Below, one piece after another: positions 19,004-26,658 of a stretch of DNA of 64,000 nt; position 1 is the first letter of the stretch; each line of letters starts with the position of its first letter. The stretch lies in the NCBI RefSeq assembly GCF_017652985.1, contig NZ_JAGGDJ010000017.1:1-64000 (forward strand). Direction: 5' to 3'. Below the pieces are notes generated by a model. It was not told where the DNA came from. It worked only from the letters and a program-made list of their open reading frames with translations, and did no database searches. Made by a program: the position numbers and the translations under genes. Source of the DNA: Paenibacillus artemisiicola. GTDB lineage: Bacteria; Bacillota; Bacilli; Paenibacillales; Paenibacillaceae.

Positions 19004-19709
19004 GCGGGCTTCCTTCCTTGATGCTGAATTTATAGCCGACGCCGCGCACCGTCACGATATACGTCGGGTTGGCGGGGTCGGGCTCGATTTTTTTGCGGAG
19101 GTTGCTGACGTGCACCATGAGCGTCCGCGTGTCGCCCATGCTGTCGTGTCCCCAGACGATCGTATACAGGTCGTCCAGGGCGAAAGCGCGGTTCGGGGAC
19201 TTCGCGAGGCGAACCAGCAGCTCGAATTCCTTCGTCGACAGGAACACTTCCTTGCCGCCGACGTGGACGGTCCGCCCGGGCAGATCGATGACGAGCCGGT
19301 CGAAGCGGAGCACCTCGTCCGCCGCGCGCCGCCGGTCGTTCACCGTCTGCCGGCGCAGATGCGCTTTGACGCGCGCGACCAGCTGGCTCGGGCTGAACGG
19401 CTTCGTCATATAATCGTCGCCGCCTACGGTCAGACCATGTATAATGTCGGTATCGTCGTTTTTGCAGCTGACGAACAGGATCGGGACGTCCGACACGGAC
19501 CGGACCTGCTTGCAGACGTCGAAGCCGTCCATATGCTTCAGCTGAATGTCCAAAATGATCAAATCCGGCCGGAACGAGGCCGCGAGCGCCACGGCGTCCT
19601 CGCCGTTGTCCGTCGCGCGCACGAGATAGCCTTCGCGTTCCATATATAAGCTAATCAGCTCGGTAATATCCGCCTCGTCGTCAACGACCAATATTCTGCT
19701 CCCAGACAT
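18996..19709 (-). CDS. OmpR/PhoB-family response regulator
   Basis: A 237-residue regulator with a receiver domain (ILVVDDEADI acidic pocket, phospho-acceptor in IILDIQLKHMDG, switch lysine in MTKPFSPSQL) and a C-terminal winged-helix DNA-binding domain ending VRGVGYKF. The ATG at 19709 fits the canonical receiver N-terminus; an upstream frame extension to 19766 runs into the divergent kinase gene. It heads the leftward operon RR-methyltransferase-RluA-CapA and lies head to head with a histidine kinase, its likely partner. Target genes are unknown. Confidence 0.93.
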   Translation of the reverse strand: MSGSRILVVDDEADITELISLYMEREGYLVRATDNGEDAVALAASFRPDLIILDIQLKHMDGFDVCKQVRSVSDVPILFVSCKNDDTDIIHGLTVGGDDYMTKPFSPSQLVARVKAHLRRQTVNDRRRAADEVLRFDRLVIDLPGRTVHVGGKEVFLSTKEFELLVRLAKSPNRAFALDDLYTIVWGHDSMGDTRTLMVHVSNLRKKIEPDPANPTYIVTVRGVGYKFSIKEGSPHV

Positions 19710-19746
19710 CTTCCAGTTCCCCCTCTTCCTCGCACTATTATAGCGA

Positions 19747-21882
19747 ATGGAGGGAGGGGTGGGCAATCTGCGTTTTCAGGAGGGTTCCGCCATTCGCCGC
19801 TTCGTCGCACTATTTTCGATCCTCTTATTGACCGCCGCCTTCCTGACCGGCTGCAAGGCAAGCGCCGGCGGCGCGCCGACGGCCAAGAACGGCGTCATCG
19901 ACCTGCGGGACTGGTCCTTCGCGGACGACGGGCAGGTCGCGCTGTCGGGACGCTGGGCGTTCTACGGCGACCGGCTGCTGGCGCCGGGCGACCCTGGGCT
20001 TGCGCAGAACGCGTTATACGTGAACGTGCCCCGGTCGTGGAACAGCTACAAGGGCAAGTTCGGCCTGCAGGACGGCCAAGGCTACGCGACGTACAAGCTG
20101 ACGCTGCTCCTGAAGCCCGGCGAGCGCGTGCTGGCGCTGCGGGTGCCGAATATTTTCAGCAGCTACAAGCTGTGGATCAACGGCAAGGCGGCGGCGGAGC
20201 AGGGACGGGTCGGGACGAGCCGCGAGACGTCGGTGCCGCAGCAGTATCCGCGGATCGTCTCGTTCGCGCCCGGCGCCGAGCGCGTCGAGCTCGTCGTCCA
20301 GGTGTCCAATTTTCAGCATCGCAAAGGCGGCATTTGGGTGCCCGTGATGCTCGGCGACAGCGATACGATCGTGCGCGCCCAGATGAAAACGACGGCGAAG
20401 GAGATGCTCATTCTCGGCAGTCTCGTCATCATCGGCGTCTACCATATCGGCCTCTACGCGTTCCGCCGGCAGGAACGCTTCACCATTCACTTCGGCCTGC
20501 TCTGCCTGTTCGTCGCGGCGCGGGCGAGCGTGACCGGGGAGAATTATTTGCTGCAAATGTTCCCGATCCCCTGGGAGGGCGGACTCAAGATCGAATACAT
20601 CTCGTTCGCGCTGAGCGCCGTCTCCGGCTATCTGTACGTCTACCGCCTGTTTCCGCTGGACGCGTCGAAGAAGGTCATCAGGTACGTCATCGGCGCCGGC
20701 ATCGCGCTCTGCGCGTTCGTGCTCGTCTGTCCGGCGGTCGTCTATTCGCGGCTGCTGTGGGCGTTCCAGCTCTACGTCATCGCGGTCAGCGTCTATACGC
20801 TGTGCGTGCTGGTCACCGCCAAGCTGCGCAGGCGGGTCGGCTCGGCGTTCGTGCTCGCGGGCGTGGCGGTCTTCGTCGTCACCGTGCTGAACGACATGCT
20901 GTTCTACAACGAATGGCTCGTGTACGCGCAGCTTGTCCCGCTCGGTCTCTTCTTCTTCATGCTGATGCAGTCGTTCATCATCTCCAAACGGTTTTCGAAC
21001 GCGTTGTACCAGATCGAGCACGTCTCCCACGAGCTGCGGGAGCTGAACGTGCATCTGGAGGAGCGGATCGAGGAACGGACGGTGGCGCTGAGCGAGGTGA
21101 ACGCGTCGCTCGCGCAGACGAATCGGGATTTGGAGCGGTCGGAGACGTCGCGGAGGCAGCTGATGACGAACATTTCGCATGATTTGCGCACGCCGATCAC
21201 GCTGCTGCAGGGGTACTTGGAGGCCTTTCAGGACGGCGTGGTCAAAACGGAGGAGCAGCAGCAGCGGTACATCCGCATGATGCTGGGGAAGCTCGGCGGG
21301 CTCAATCGGCTCATTCGCGATCTGTTCGAGCTGACGAAGCTGGAGGCGGGGCAAACGCGGTTTGATTTCGGCGAGGTGGCGCTCGGGCAGTGGATCCGGC
21401 AGGTGCACGACCTGTACGAGATCGACATCATCAGCAGCGGGCTGCGGTTCAGCTGCGACTACCTCAGCGAGAACGTGCCCGCGGAAGGACAGACTCGCGA
21501 GATCGAGCAGCAGAACCGCATCCGGCTGAGCTTGGATCTGTCCCGCATGGATCAAGTGATGGCGAACATCATTTACAATGCGATTAAGCATACGCCGAGA
21601 GGCGGAGAGATAACGCTTTCGTTTTATTTCGAAGCGTCCACGAACCGGGTGATCGTCACCGTGAGCGACACGGGCGGCGGCATCGACGAAGAGCATCTGC
21701 CGTTCATCTTCGACCGGTTCTACAAAATCGAGGCGTCCCGCAACTCCGCCGACGGCGGCAGCGGGCTCGGGCTCGCGATCGCGAAGGAAATCGTCGAAGC
21801 CCACGGCGGCACGATCGGCGCGGTCAGCGCTAAGGATAAAGGCACCATGATCTGGTTCATGCTGCCGTGCACCGTCAAATAA
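19747..21882 (+). CDS. 7TM-DISM-type sensor histidine kinase
   Basis: About 711 residues: lipoprotein-like signal (FSILLLTAAFLTGC), an extracytoplasmic jelly-roll sensor (~45-210; DWSFADDGQVALSGRWAFYGD) typical of 7TMR-DISMED2-like domains, seven hydrophobic segments (~218-420), a coiled coil (~425-465), HisKA with phospho-acceptor His478 in NISHDLRTPITLL, and HATPase with N, G1 (DTGGGIDEEHLPFIFDRF) and G2 (GGSGLGLAIAKEI) boxes. Such receptors sense carbohydrates or other ligands at the surface; the ligand is unknown. It is divergent from its probable response regulator with at most 37 bp between. The start is doubtful: AGGAGGG at 19778-19784 is placed perfectly for an ATT codon at 19792, which would yield a clean 21-residue lipoprotein signal. 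Confidence 0.92.
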   Translation: MEGGVGNLRFQEGSAIRRFVALFSILLLTAAFLTGCKASAGGAPTAKNGVIDLRDWSFADDGQVALSGRWAFYGDRLLAPGDPGLAQNALYVNVPRSWNSYKGKFGLQDGQGYATYKLTLLLKPGERVLALRVPNIFSSYKLWINGKAAAEQGRVGTSRETSVPQQYPRIVSFAPGAERVELVVQVSNFQHRKGGIWVPVMLGDSDTIVRAQMKTTAKEMLILGSLVIIGVYHIGLYAFRRQERFTIHFGLLCLFVAARASVTGENYLLQMFPIPWEGGLKIEYISFALSAVSGYLYVYRLFPLDASKKVIRYVIGAGIALCAFVLVCPAVVYSRLLWAFQLYVIAVSVYTLCVLVTAKLRRRVGSAFVLAGVAVFVVTVLNDMLFYNEWLVYAQLVPLGLFFFMLMQSFIISKRFSNALYQIEHVSHELRELNVHLEERIEERTVALSEVNASLAQTNRDLERSETSRRQLMTNISHDLRTPITLLQGYLEAFQDGVVKTEEQQQRYIRMMLGKLGGLNRLIRDLFELTKLEAGQTRFDFGEVALGQWIRQVHDLYEIDIISSGLRFSCDYLSENVPAEGQTREIEQQNRIRLSLDLSRMDQVMANIIYNAIKHTPRGGEITLSFYFEASTNRVIVTVSDTGGGIDEEHLPFIFDRFYKIEASRNSADGGSGLGLAIAKEIVEAHGGTIGAVSAKDKGTMIWFMLPCTVK

Positions 21883-21884
21883 CT

Positions 21885-22208
21885 TCAATCGGCTTGTTTC
21901 AGGACGGCCATCATCCGGTCGATGGACTGCTTGCGCCGTTCCTGATCCATCCCGTTCAAAATGCGGATGATCTCGATCGCTTCCGGCGTCACGGGGGTTT
22001 CCGGCTTGGCGGGCTCGCCGCCGATAATGTAATCCAACGAGACGTTGAAGAGCGCCGCCAGCTTTTTCAGCGTTTCGTACACGGGCTGGCGGTTGTTGAT
22101 TTCGTAGTGGCTGTACGCGGACCGGGTGATGCCGATTTGCTTGGCAACTTCCTCTTGCGAAATGTTCATGCGCAGTCTGAGTTCTCTTAATCGATCTCCC
22201 ATCGTCAT
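21885..22208 (-). CDS. XRE-family helix-turn-helix regulator
   Basis: A 107-residue regulator with an N-terminal Cro/CI-type HTH (LRELRLRMNISQEEVAKQIGITRSAYSHYEINNRQP, given here by its span ~7-44) and a charged helical C-terminus that may dimerise. The ATG at 22208 has GGAG 9 nt upstream. It is convergent with the histidine kinase with two bases between the stops, and divergent from araA across a ~360-bp regulatory region. This layout resembles SinR/SlrR-like single-gene regulators; the target is unknown. Confidence 0.9.
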   Translation of the reverse strand: MTMGDRLRELRLRMNISQEEVAKQIGITRSAYSHYEINNRQPVYETLKKLAALFNVSLDYIIGGEPAKPETPVTPEAIEIIRILNGMDQERRKQSIDRMMAVLKQAD

Positions 22209-22377
22209 GGTTTGAGTCTCCTTACGTCAATCTAGCCAGCTCGTATTCGTACGGAAGGGCCGTTTCCTCTACTAATTTATGATACAAAATGTATCAATGT
22301 CAAGGAATTTGTAGAATCCGAAAGGCAGATTAACGTTTTCTAACCAACGGTGAGGCGAGATCGCCGCGAATTGACGG

Positions 22378-22433
22378 TTGAAATGAAAGCCTTCTCATCG
22401 TACAATGAGGGTAGTTCGAGGTTGTACGTACAA
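22378..22433 (+). promoter_or_regulatory. araA promoter with AraR-like operator
   Basis: TTGAAA (22378) and TACAAT (22401) are separated by 17 bp. Starting 15 bp after the -10 is the perfect palindrome TTGTACGTACAA (22422-22433), matching the core of Bacillus AraR operators, placed to block early elongation or promoter clearance. Confidence 0.75.
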
Positions 22434-22520
22434 GTTAACCGCGGTGATTAGGCCGTAATTCAGGATGTTTCGTCTATACAAGCGCGCGCGTCTAGCGTCG
22501 AATCATGACGGTTTCCTCTC

Positions 22521-22532
22521 CTGTTCGTACAA
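22521..22532 (+). promoter_or_regulatory. Second AraR-like operator
   Basis: CTGTTCGTACAA matches the AraR core at 10 of 12 positions, centred 99 bp downstream of the first operator. The spacing would allow looping between two bound dimers. It lies 40 bp before the araA start. Confidence 0.5.
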
Positions 22533-22572
22533 GTTGACAGCACTCATCGATTTCGTGAAGGAGGAGTTGTTC

Positions 22573-24066
22573 ATGCTTACCGCAACGCCCTATCAATTCT
22601 GGTTCGTCACCGGGAGCCAGCATCTGTACGGCCCGGAAACGCTGCTCGAGGTCGCGGCGCATTCCCGCGCCGTCGCCGAAGGGCTGGACCGCGACGAAGC
22701 GGTGCCGTACGAGGTCGCGTTCAAGCCCGTCGTGACGACGCCGGAGGACATTTACGCCCTGTGCGCCGCGGCGAACGCGGATGCCCGTTGCGCGGGAATC
22801 ATCACGTGGATGCACACGTTCTCGCCCGCCAAAATGTGGATCGCCGGCCTGGCGGAGCTGCGCAAGCCGCTGCTTCATCTGCACACGCAGTTCAACCGCG
22901 ACATTCCTTGGGATACCATCGACATGGACTTCATGAACCTCAACCAATCCGCGCACGGCGACCGCGAATACGGCTTCATCGGCGCCCGGATGGGCATCGC
23001 CCGCAAAGTCGTCGTCGGCTATTGGGAAGATCCGGCCGTGCGCGGCCGCGTCGCCGGCTGGATGCGCACGGCGGCGGCGTTCACGGAGAGCCGTTCGCTG
23101 AAGGTCGCGCGGTTCGGCGACAACATGCGCCAAGTGGCGGTAACGGAAGGCGACAAGGTCGAAGCGCAGGTGAAATTCGGCTGGGCGGTGAACGGCTTCG
23201 GCATCGGCGATCTGGTGGACTCCATGGCGAAGGTCACGGAGGCGCAGGTGGACGCGCTGATGGACGAGTACGCGTCGCAATACGCGATCGCGCCGGAAGT
23301 ACGGGGCGACGCGGCCGCTTGGGCGGCCATCCGCGAGCAGGGCCGGACGGAGCTCGGCCTGAAGGCCTTCCTGGAGGAAGGCGGCTTCACGGCGTTCACG
23401 ACGACGTTCGAGGATTTGCACGGCATGGAGCAGCTGCCGGGACTCGCCGTGCAGCGGCTGATGGAAGCGGGGTACGGCTTCGGGGGAGAGGGCGACTGGA
23501 AGACGGCCGCGCTGACCCGGGTCATGAAGCTGATCGCCGGCAACCGGGGCACGTCGTTCATGGAAGATTACACGTACCATTTCGAGCCGGGCCGGGAGAT
23601 GATCCTCGGCGCGCACATGCTGGAGATTTGCCCGACCATCGCGGCGGACCGCCCGCGCCTCGAGGTGCACCCGCTCGGCATCGGCGGCAAAGCCGATCCC
23701 GCGCGCATGATTTTCAACGGCCGCAGCGGACAAGCGGTCAACGCGTGCCTCATCGACCTGGGCAGCCGGTTCCGCCTGATCGTGAACGTCGTCGACGCCG
23801 TCGACGTGCCGCACGACATGCCGAAGCTGCCGGTCGCGCGCGTCCTGTGGAAGCCGCAGCCGTCGCTGAACGAATCGGCCGAAGCGTGGATTCGCGCCGG
23901 AGGCGCGCACCATACCGTCTTCTCGTACGAGGTGACCGTGGAGCAGCTGACCGACTGGGCGGAGATGGCGGGCATCGAGTGCGTCGTCATCGACAACAAG
24001 ACGGACGGGTACGCGTTCCGGAACGAGCTGCGCCTGAACGATATGTACTGGCGGATGCAGCGGTAA
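22573..24066 (+). CDS. araA: L-arabinose isomerase
   Basis: A 497-residue cytoplasmic isomerase converting L-arabinose to L-ribulose with Mn2+. Family blocks are FWFVTGSQHLYG at the N-terminus, HTFSPAKMWIAGL, LHTQFNRDIPW, the metal/catalytic segments EGGFTAFTTTFEDLHGM and MEDYTYHF, and the C-terminal HHTVFSYEVT. The start is set by GAAGGAGGAG ahead of the ATG at 22573; an upstream in-frame ATG at 22465 lies between operators and lacks a ribosome binding site. araB and araD are not adjacent, and a terminator follows at 24195, so the gene appears monocistronic, with the rest of the pathway elsewhere. Confidence 0.97.
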   Translation: MLTATPYQFWFVTGSQHLYGPETLLEVAAHSRAVAEGLDRDEAVPYEVAFKPVVTTPEDIYALCAAANADARCAGIITWMHTFSPAKMWIAGLAELRKPLLHLHTQFNRDIPWDTIDMDFMNLNQSAHGDREYGFIGARMGIARKVVVGYWEDPAVRGRVAGWMRTAAAFTESRSLKVARFGDNMRQVAVTEGDKVEAQVKFGWAVNGFGIGDLVDSMAKVTEAQVDALMDEYASQYAIAPEVRGDAAAWAAIREQGRTELGLKAFLEEGGFTAFTTTFEDLHGMEQLPGLAVQRLMEAGYGFGGEGDWKTAALTRVMKLIAGNRGTSFMEDYTYHFEPGREMILGAHMLEICPTIAADRPRLEVHPLGIGGKADPARMIFNGRSGQAVNACLIDLGSRFRLIVNVVDAVDVPHDMPKLPVARVLWKPQPSLNESAEAWIRAGGAHHTVFSYEVTVEQLTDWAEMAGIECVVIDNKTDGYAFRNELRLNDMYWRMQR

Positions 24067-24194
24067 GACCGGCGATTGGCGGGGCGGCGTCCGGCGCGTC
24101 CGGCTCGCCGGGCGTCACGGCGCCTCGCCGGCCGTGCCGCGCGGCGGCAGCGGAAGCGGGTTCGTCCGCGTCCGCGCGTACCGCAGCCAGTGAA

Positions 24195-24240
24195 GGGAGA
24201 TTCCCGGGAGCGCGCGCTCCGGCCCGGGGTCTCCTTTTGT
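24195..24240 (+). terminator. Terminator after araA
   Basis: GGGAGA/TCTCC and CCCGGGAGCG/CGCTCCGGCCCGGG-type arms are followed by TTTTGTTT. Confidence 0.65.
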
Positions 24241-24268
24241 TTATTGGCCGCCTTAGCCGCGGATGGAC

Positions 24269-26185
24269 TTATTCAAGCGGTTCGGCCGGCGCGCCGCCGT
24301 ATTTGTCGCGGTAATGCGCCAGCGCGAGCAGCGGCCAGACGAGCGAATAGCTGTCGTAGCGGGCGTACAGGCAGCCCGGCAGCCCGCCGCCCGTCGGGTA
24401 TTCGGTCTCGGGACCGCTCCCCGCCTGCAGACGGCGCAGCAAATAATCGCAAGCCCGTTCCATCGCGGGGAGCGGCTTCGCGTGCGCGGCGGTGAGCGCG
24501 TCGAGCGCCCAGGCGGTCTGCGACAGCGTGCCGTGCGCCAGCGGCGTATAGCGCCTGACGCGGTCGCTGGCGCACGATTCGCCGAAGCCGCCGTCGGCGC
24601 GCTGGATGCCGAGCAGCCACTCCGCCGCTTTGCGGATGCGCGGATGATCGCCCGGCTCGCCGACGGCGGTCAGTCCGGTCAAGGCCGCCCACGTGCCGTA
24701 AATGTAGCAGACGCCCCAGCGGCCGTACCAGGAGCCGTCCTTCTCCTGGCGGCGATACAGCCAATCCGCCCCGCGGCGGACGTAGGCGTGCGCGGTCGTC
24801 AAGCCGGCGCACCGTCCCAGGTACTCCAGCGTCCGGCCGGTCAGATCCGGGGTGGACGGATCCGTGGCCGCGTCCTCGGCGCCGTCGAGCGGCACCCAGC
24901 GGATGAGCGGATGGTCGACGTTACGTTCGAACGCGGCCCAGCCGCCGTCGGAATTCTGCATCGCGAGCAGCCACAGCAAGCCGCGGTCCGCGGCCGCCCT
25001 TCCGCGATGGCCGGGAAGGCCGCGGACGGCGCGGAGCGCGGCGGTCGTGTCGTCCATGTCGGGGTTGATCGCGTTGACGTCCGAGAAGCCCCAGCCGCCG
25101 GCAGCGGGCCGCTTCACGCCGCGCTTCCAGTCGCCGAGCTTCACGTGCTGGCGGGCCAGCAGGTAATCGCCGGCCTTCTCAACCGCCGTGTGAGCCGCCG
25201 GGACGCCCGCGTCCTGCAGCGCGTGGCTGATCAGGGCGGTATCCCAGACCGCCGACGTCGTAATCTGCATCGATCTCCTGGAGGCGCTGGCGATATCCGG
25301 CGCCGTCAGCGATTCGAGCCCCCGCACGGCCTTCTCCACGACGGGATGCGAGGTGGAATAGCCGAGCGTCCGCAGGGCGTGCAGCATCAGCAGCGTCGCG
25401 CTGGAGTAGCTGTACAGCGTGCCGTCCGCCTCGATCCGCTCGAGGATGAAGCGCTCGGCGCGGTCCGTCGCCAGCTCGCGGATCTTGGCGGCCGGGCTCC
25501 ACGGCCCTTTGCGCCGGTCTTCGGACAAGCCGCGGACGGCCGCGCCGAAATGCGCGTGCCAGCCGCGCTGCAGCCGCTTGAGCTCGGCGTCGCTGCGCGT
25601 ATCCGGGGTCAGCGGCCGGATATGCGGCTGCTTGTCGACCGGCTTCCGGTCGGCGAGGATCAGCATCGGCGCCATATGGACGCGGGCATAACCCGAGAAT
25701 TGAAAGAAATGAAGCGGGGACGAGGCGGGCAGCAGCAGGATTCCGATCGGGACGGGGAACCAGCGCGGCCACGGGTAGCGGCCGATGAGCGCGAGCTGGA
25801 ATTTGGTCAGCAGGCTCTCGATCCGGCCCAGGCCGCCGATGTCGGCGAACGCCTTGCGCGCCTTGCGCATGAACGGCTCATCCGGCGAGATGCCGGCGTA
25901 CTGGAGCGCGTAATAGCATTCCGCCGTCGCGGACGCGTTGCCGGTCTTCTCGTCGGGATAGACGCGCCAGGCGCCGTCGTCCGACTGCTTGGCGATCATC
26001 CGCTCCGCCAGCGCCTTCACGAGCTTCGGCCGGGCGATGCCCGCGTTCTGCAGCTGGAGCACGGTCGCGGCGTCGAGCGACGTGCCCTGCTCGATGAAGC
26101 CGAGCCGCCAGCTGCCGTCCGCCGCCTGGCCGCGCAGCAAGCGGGCGACGAGCGCGTCGATGCCGGCCTGCAGCCGTTGTTGCAT
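24269..26185 (-). CDS. Squalene-hopene/sporulenol-type terpene cyclase
   Basis: A 638-residue class II triterpene cyclase, the usual length of the family. The protonating motif is DMDD at residues 376-379, matching the DxDD of squalene-hopene cyclase; several QW-type repeats are visible (DGSWRLGF, DGAWRV, DGGWAAFERN, DGSWYGRWGV, DGGFGESC). Such enzymes make hopene, or in Bacillus spores sporulenol from tetraprenyl-curcumene, on the membrane. Which product applies cannot be decided here. The ATG at 26185 has GAGGGGA upstream; a longer frame up to 26494 reads through an unrelated promoter region. No prenyl synthase gene is adjacent, so it stands alone, divergent from a Fur-boxed ABC gene. Confidence 0.9.
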   Translation of the reverse strand: MQQRLQAGIDALVARLLRGQAADGSWRLGFIEQGTSLDAATVLQLQNAGIARPKLVKALAERMIAKQSDDGAWRVYPDEKTGNASATAECYYALQYAGISPDEPFMRKARKAFADIGGLGRIESLLTKFQLALIGRYPWPRWFPVPIGILLLPASSPLHFFQFSGYARVHMAPMLILADRKPVDKQPHIRPLTPDTRSDAELKRLQRGWHAHFGAAVRGLSEDRRKGPWSPAAKIRELATDRAERFILERIEADGTLYSYSSATLLMLHALRTLGYSTSHPVVEKAVRGLESLTAPDIASASRRSMQITTSAVWDTALISHALQDAGVPAAHTAVEKAGDYLLARQHVKLGDWKRGVKRPAAGGWGFSDVNAINPDMDDTTAALRAVRGLPGHRGRAAADRGLLWLLAMQNSDGGWAAFERNVDHPLIRWVPLDGAEDAATDPSTPDLTGRTLEYLGRCAGLTTAHAYVRRGADWLYRRQEKDGSWYGRWGVCYIYGTWAALTGLTAVGEPGDHPRIRKAAEWLLGIQRADGGFGESCASDRVRRYTPLAHGTLSQTAWALDALTAAHAKPLPAMERACDYLLRRLQAGSGPETEYPTGGGLPGCLYARYDSYSLVWPLLALAHYRDKYGGAPAEPLE

Positions 26186-26449
26186 GCGAATCCCCTCGTT
26201 TCGGCGCGAATCGCGCGTAATGGTGCCGGGATGGCCGGCATCGGTCCGCCTCCCGGGCCGAAGGATGCGGGCATGAAGCCCCGCAAGCCCCGGCACAGCG
26301 GCGCGAACCGCCTTCTCGTAGTGTATGACGGCAGACGTCCGGTTCATGATGGTTCGGCCGAAGTCGCGCGCCGGTCGCGCCGGTCGCGCAGGGGGCGCAA
26401 TCGCGCGGCGTTCACGGCCGCGGCGGCGGTCTTTCGGCCTATAAAGGCA

Positions 26450-26493
26450 TGGACAGGGCGCGTCGAACCCGATACAATTGATATTGATTCTCA
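26450..26493 (+). promoter_or_regulatory. Promoter with Fur box
   Basis: TGGACA (26450-26455) and TACAAT (26473-26478) are separated by 17 bp. Immediately downstream is TGATATTGATTCTCA (26479-26493), matching the Bacillus 7-1-7 Fur box (TGATAAT-N-ATTATCA) at 12 of 14 positions and covering the expected start point. It points at the ABC exporter gene and implies iron repression. Confidence 0.6.
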
Positions 26494-26542
26494 TTTAAGG
26501 CGAGGCTTCGGCAAAACTTCCGCCCGTATCGCCGCGCCTGCG

Positions 26543-26626
26543 CCCGCTCCCGCCGCCCGTAAGTTCGCAGACCGCCTTTTGCCGCCCGCTCCCGCCGCCC
26601 GTAAGTTCGCTGACCGCCTTTTGCCG
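26543..26626. repeat. 42-bp tandem duplication in the ABC leader
   Basis: Two adjacent 42-bp copies (26543-26584 and 26585-26626) differ at one base (GTTCGCAGACC versus GTTCGCTGACC). They sit between the Fur-box promoter and the ribosome binding site. Confidence 0.9.
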
Positions 26627-26658
26627 CCGCACCGCATCACGAAGGAGGAAAGAATGTC

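Noticed and set aside
26186-26494. N-terminal extension of the terpene cyclase
   Set aside because: The extension is Arg/Pro-rich, overlaps the divergent Fur promoter, and the ATG at 26185 has a ribosome binding site and gives the family's normal length.
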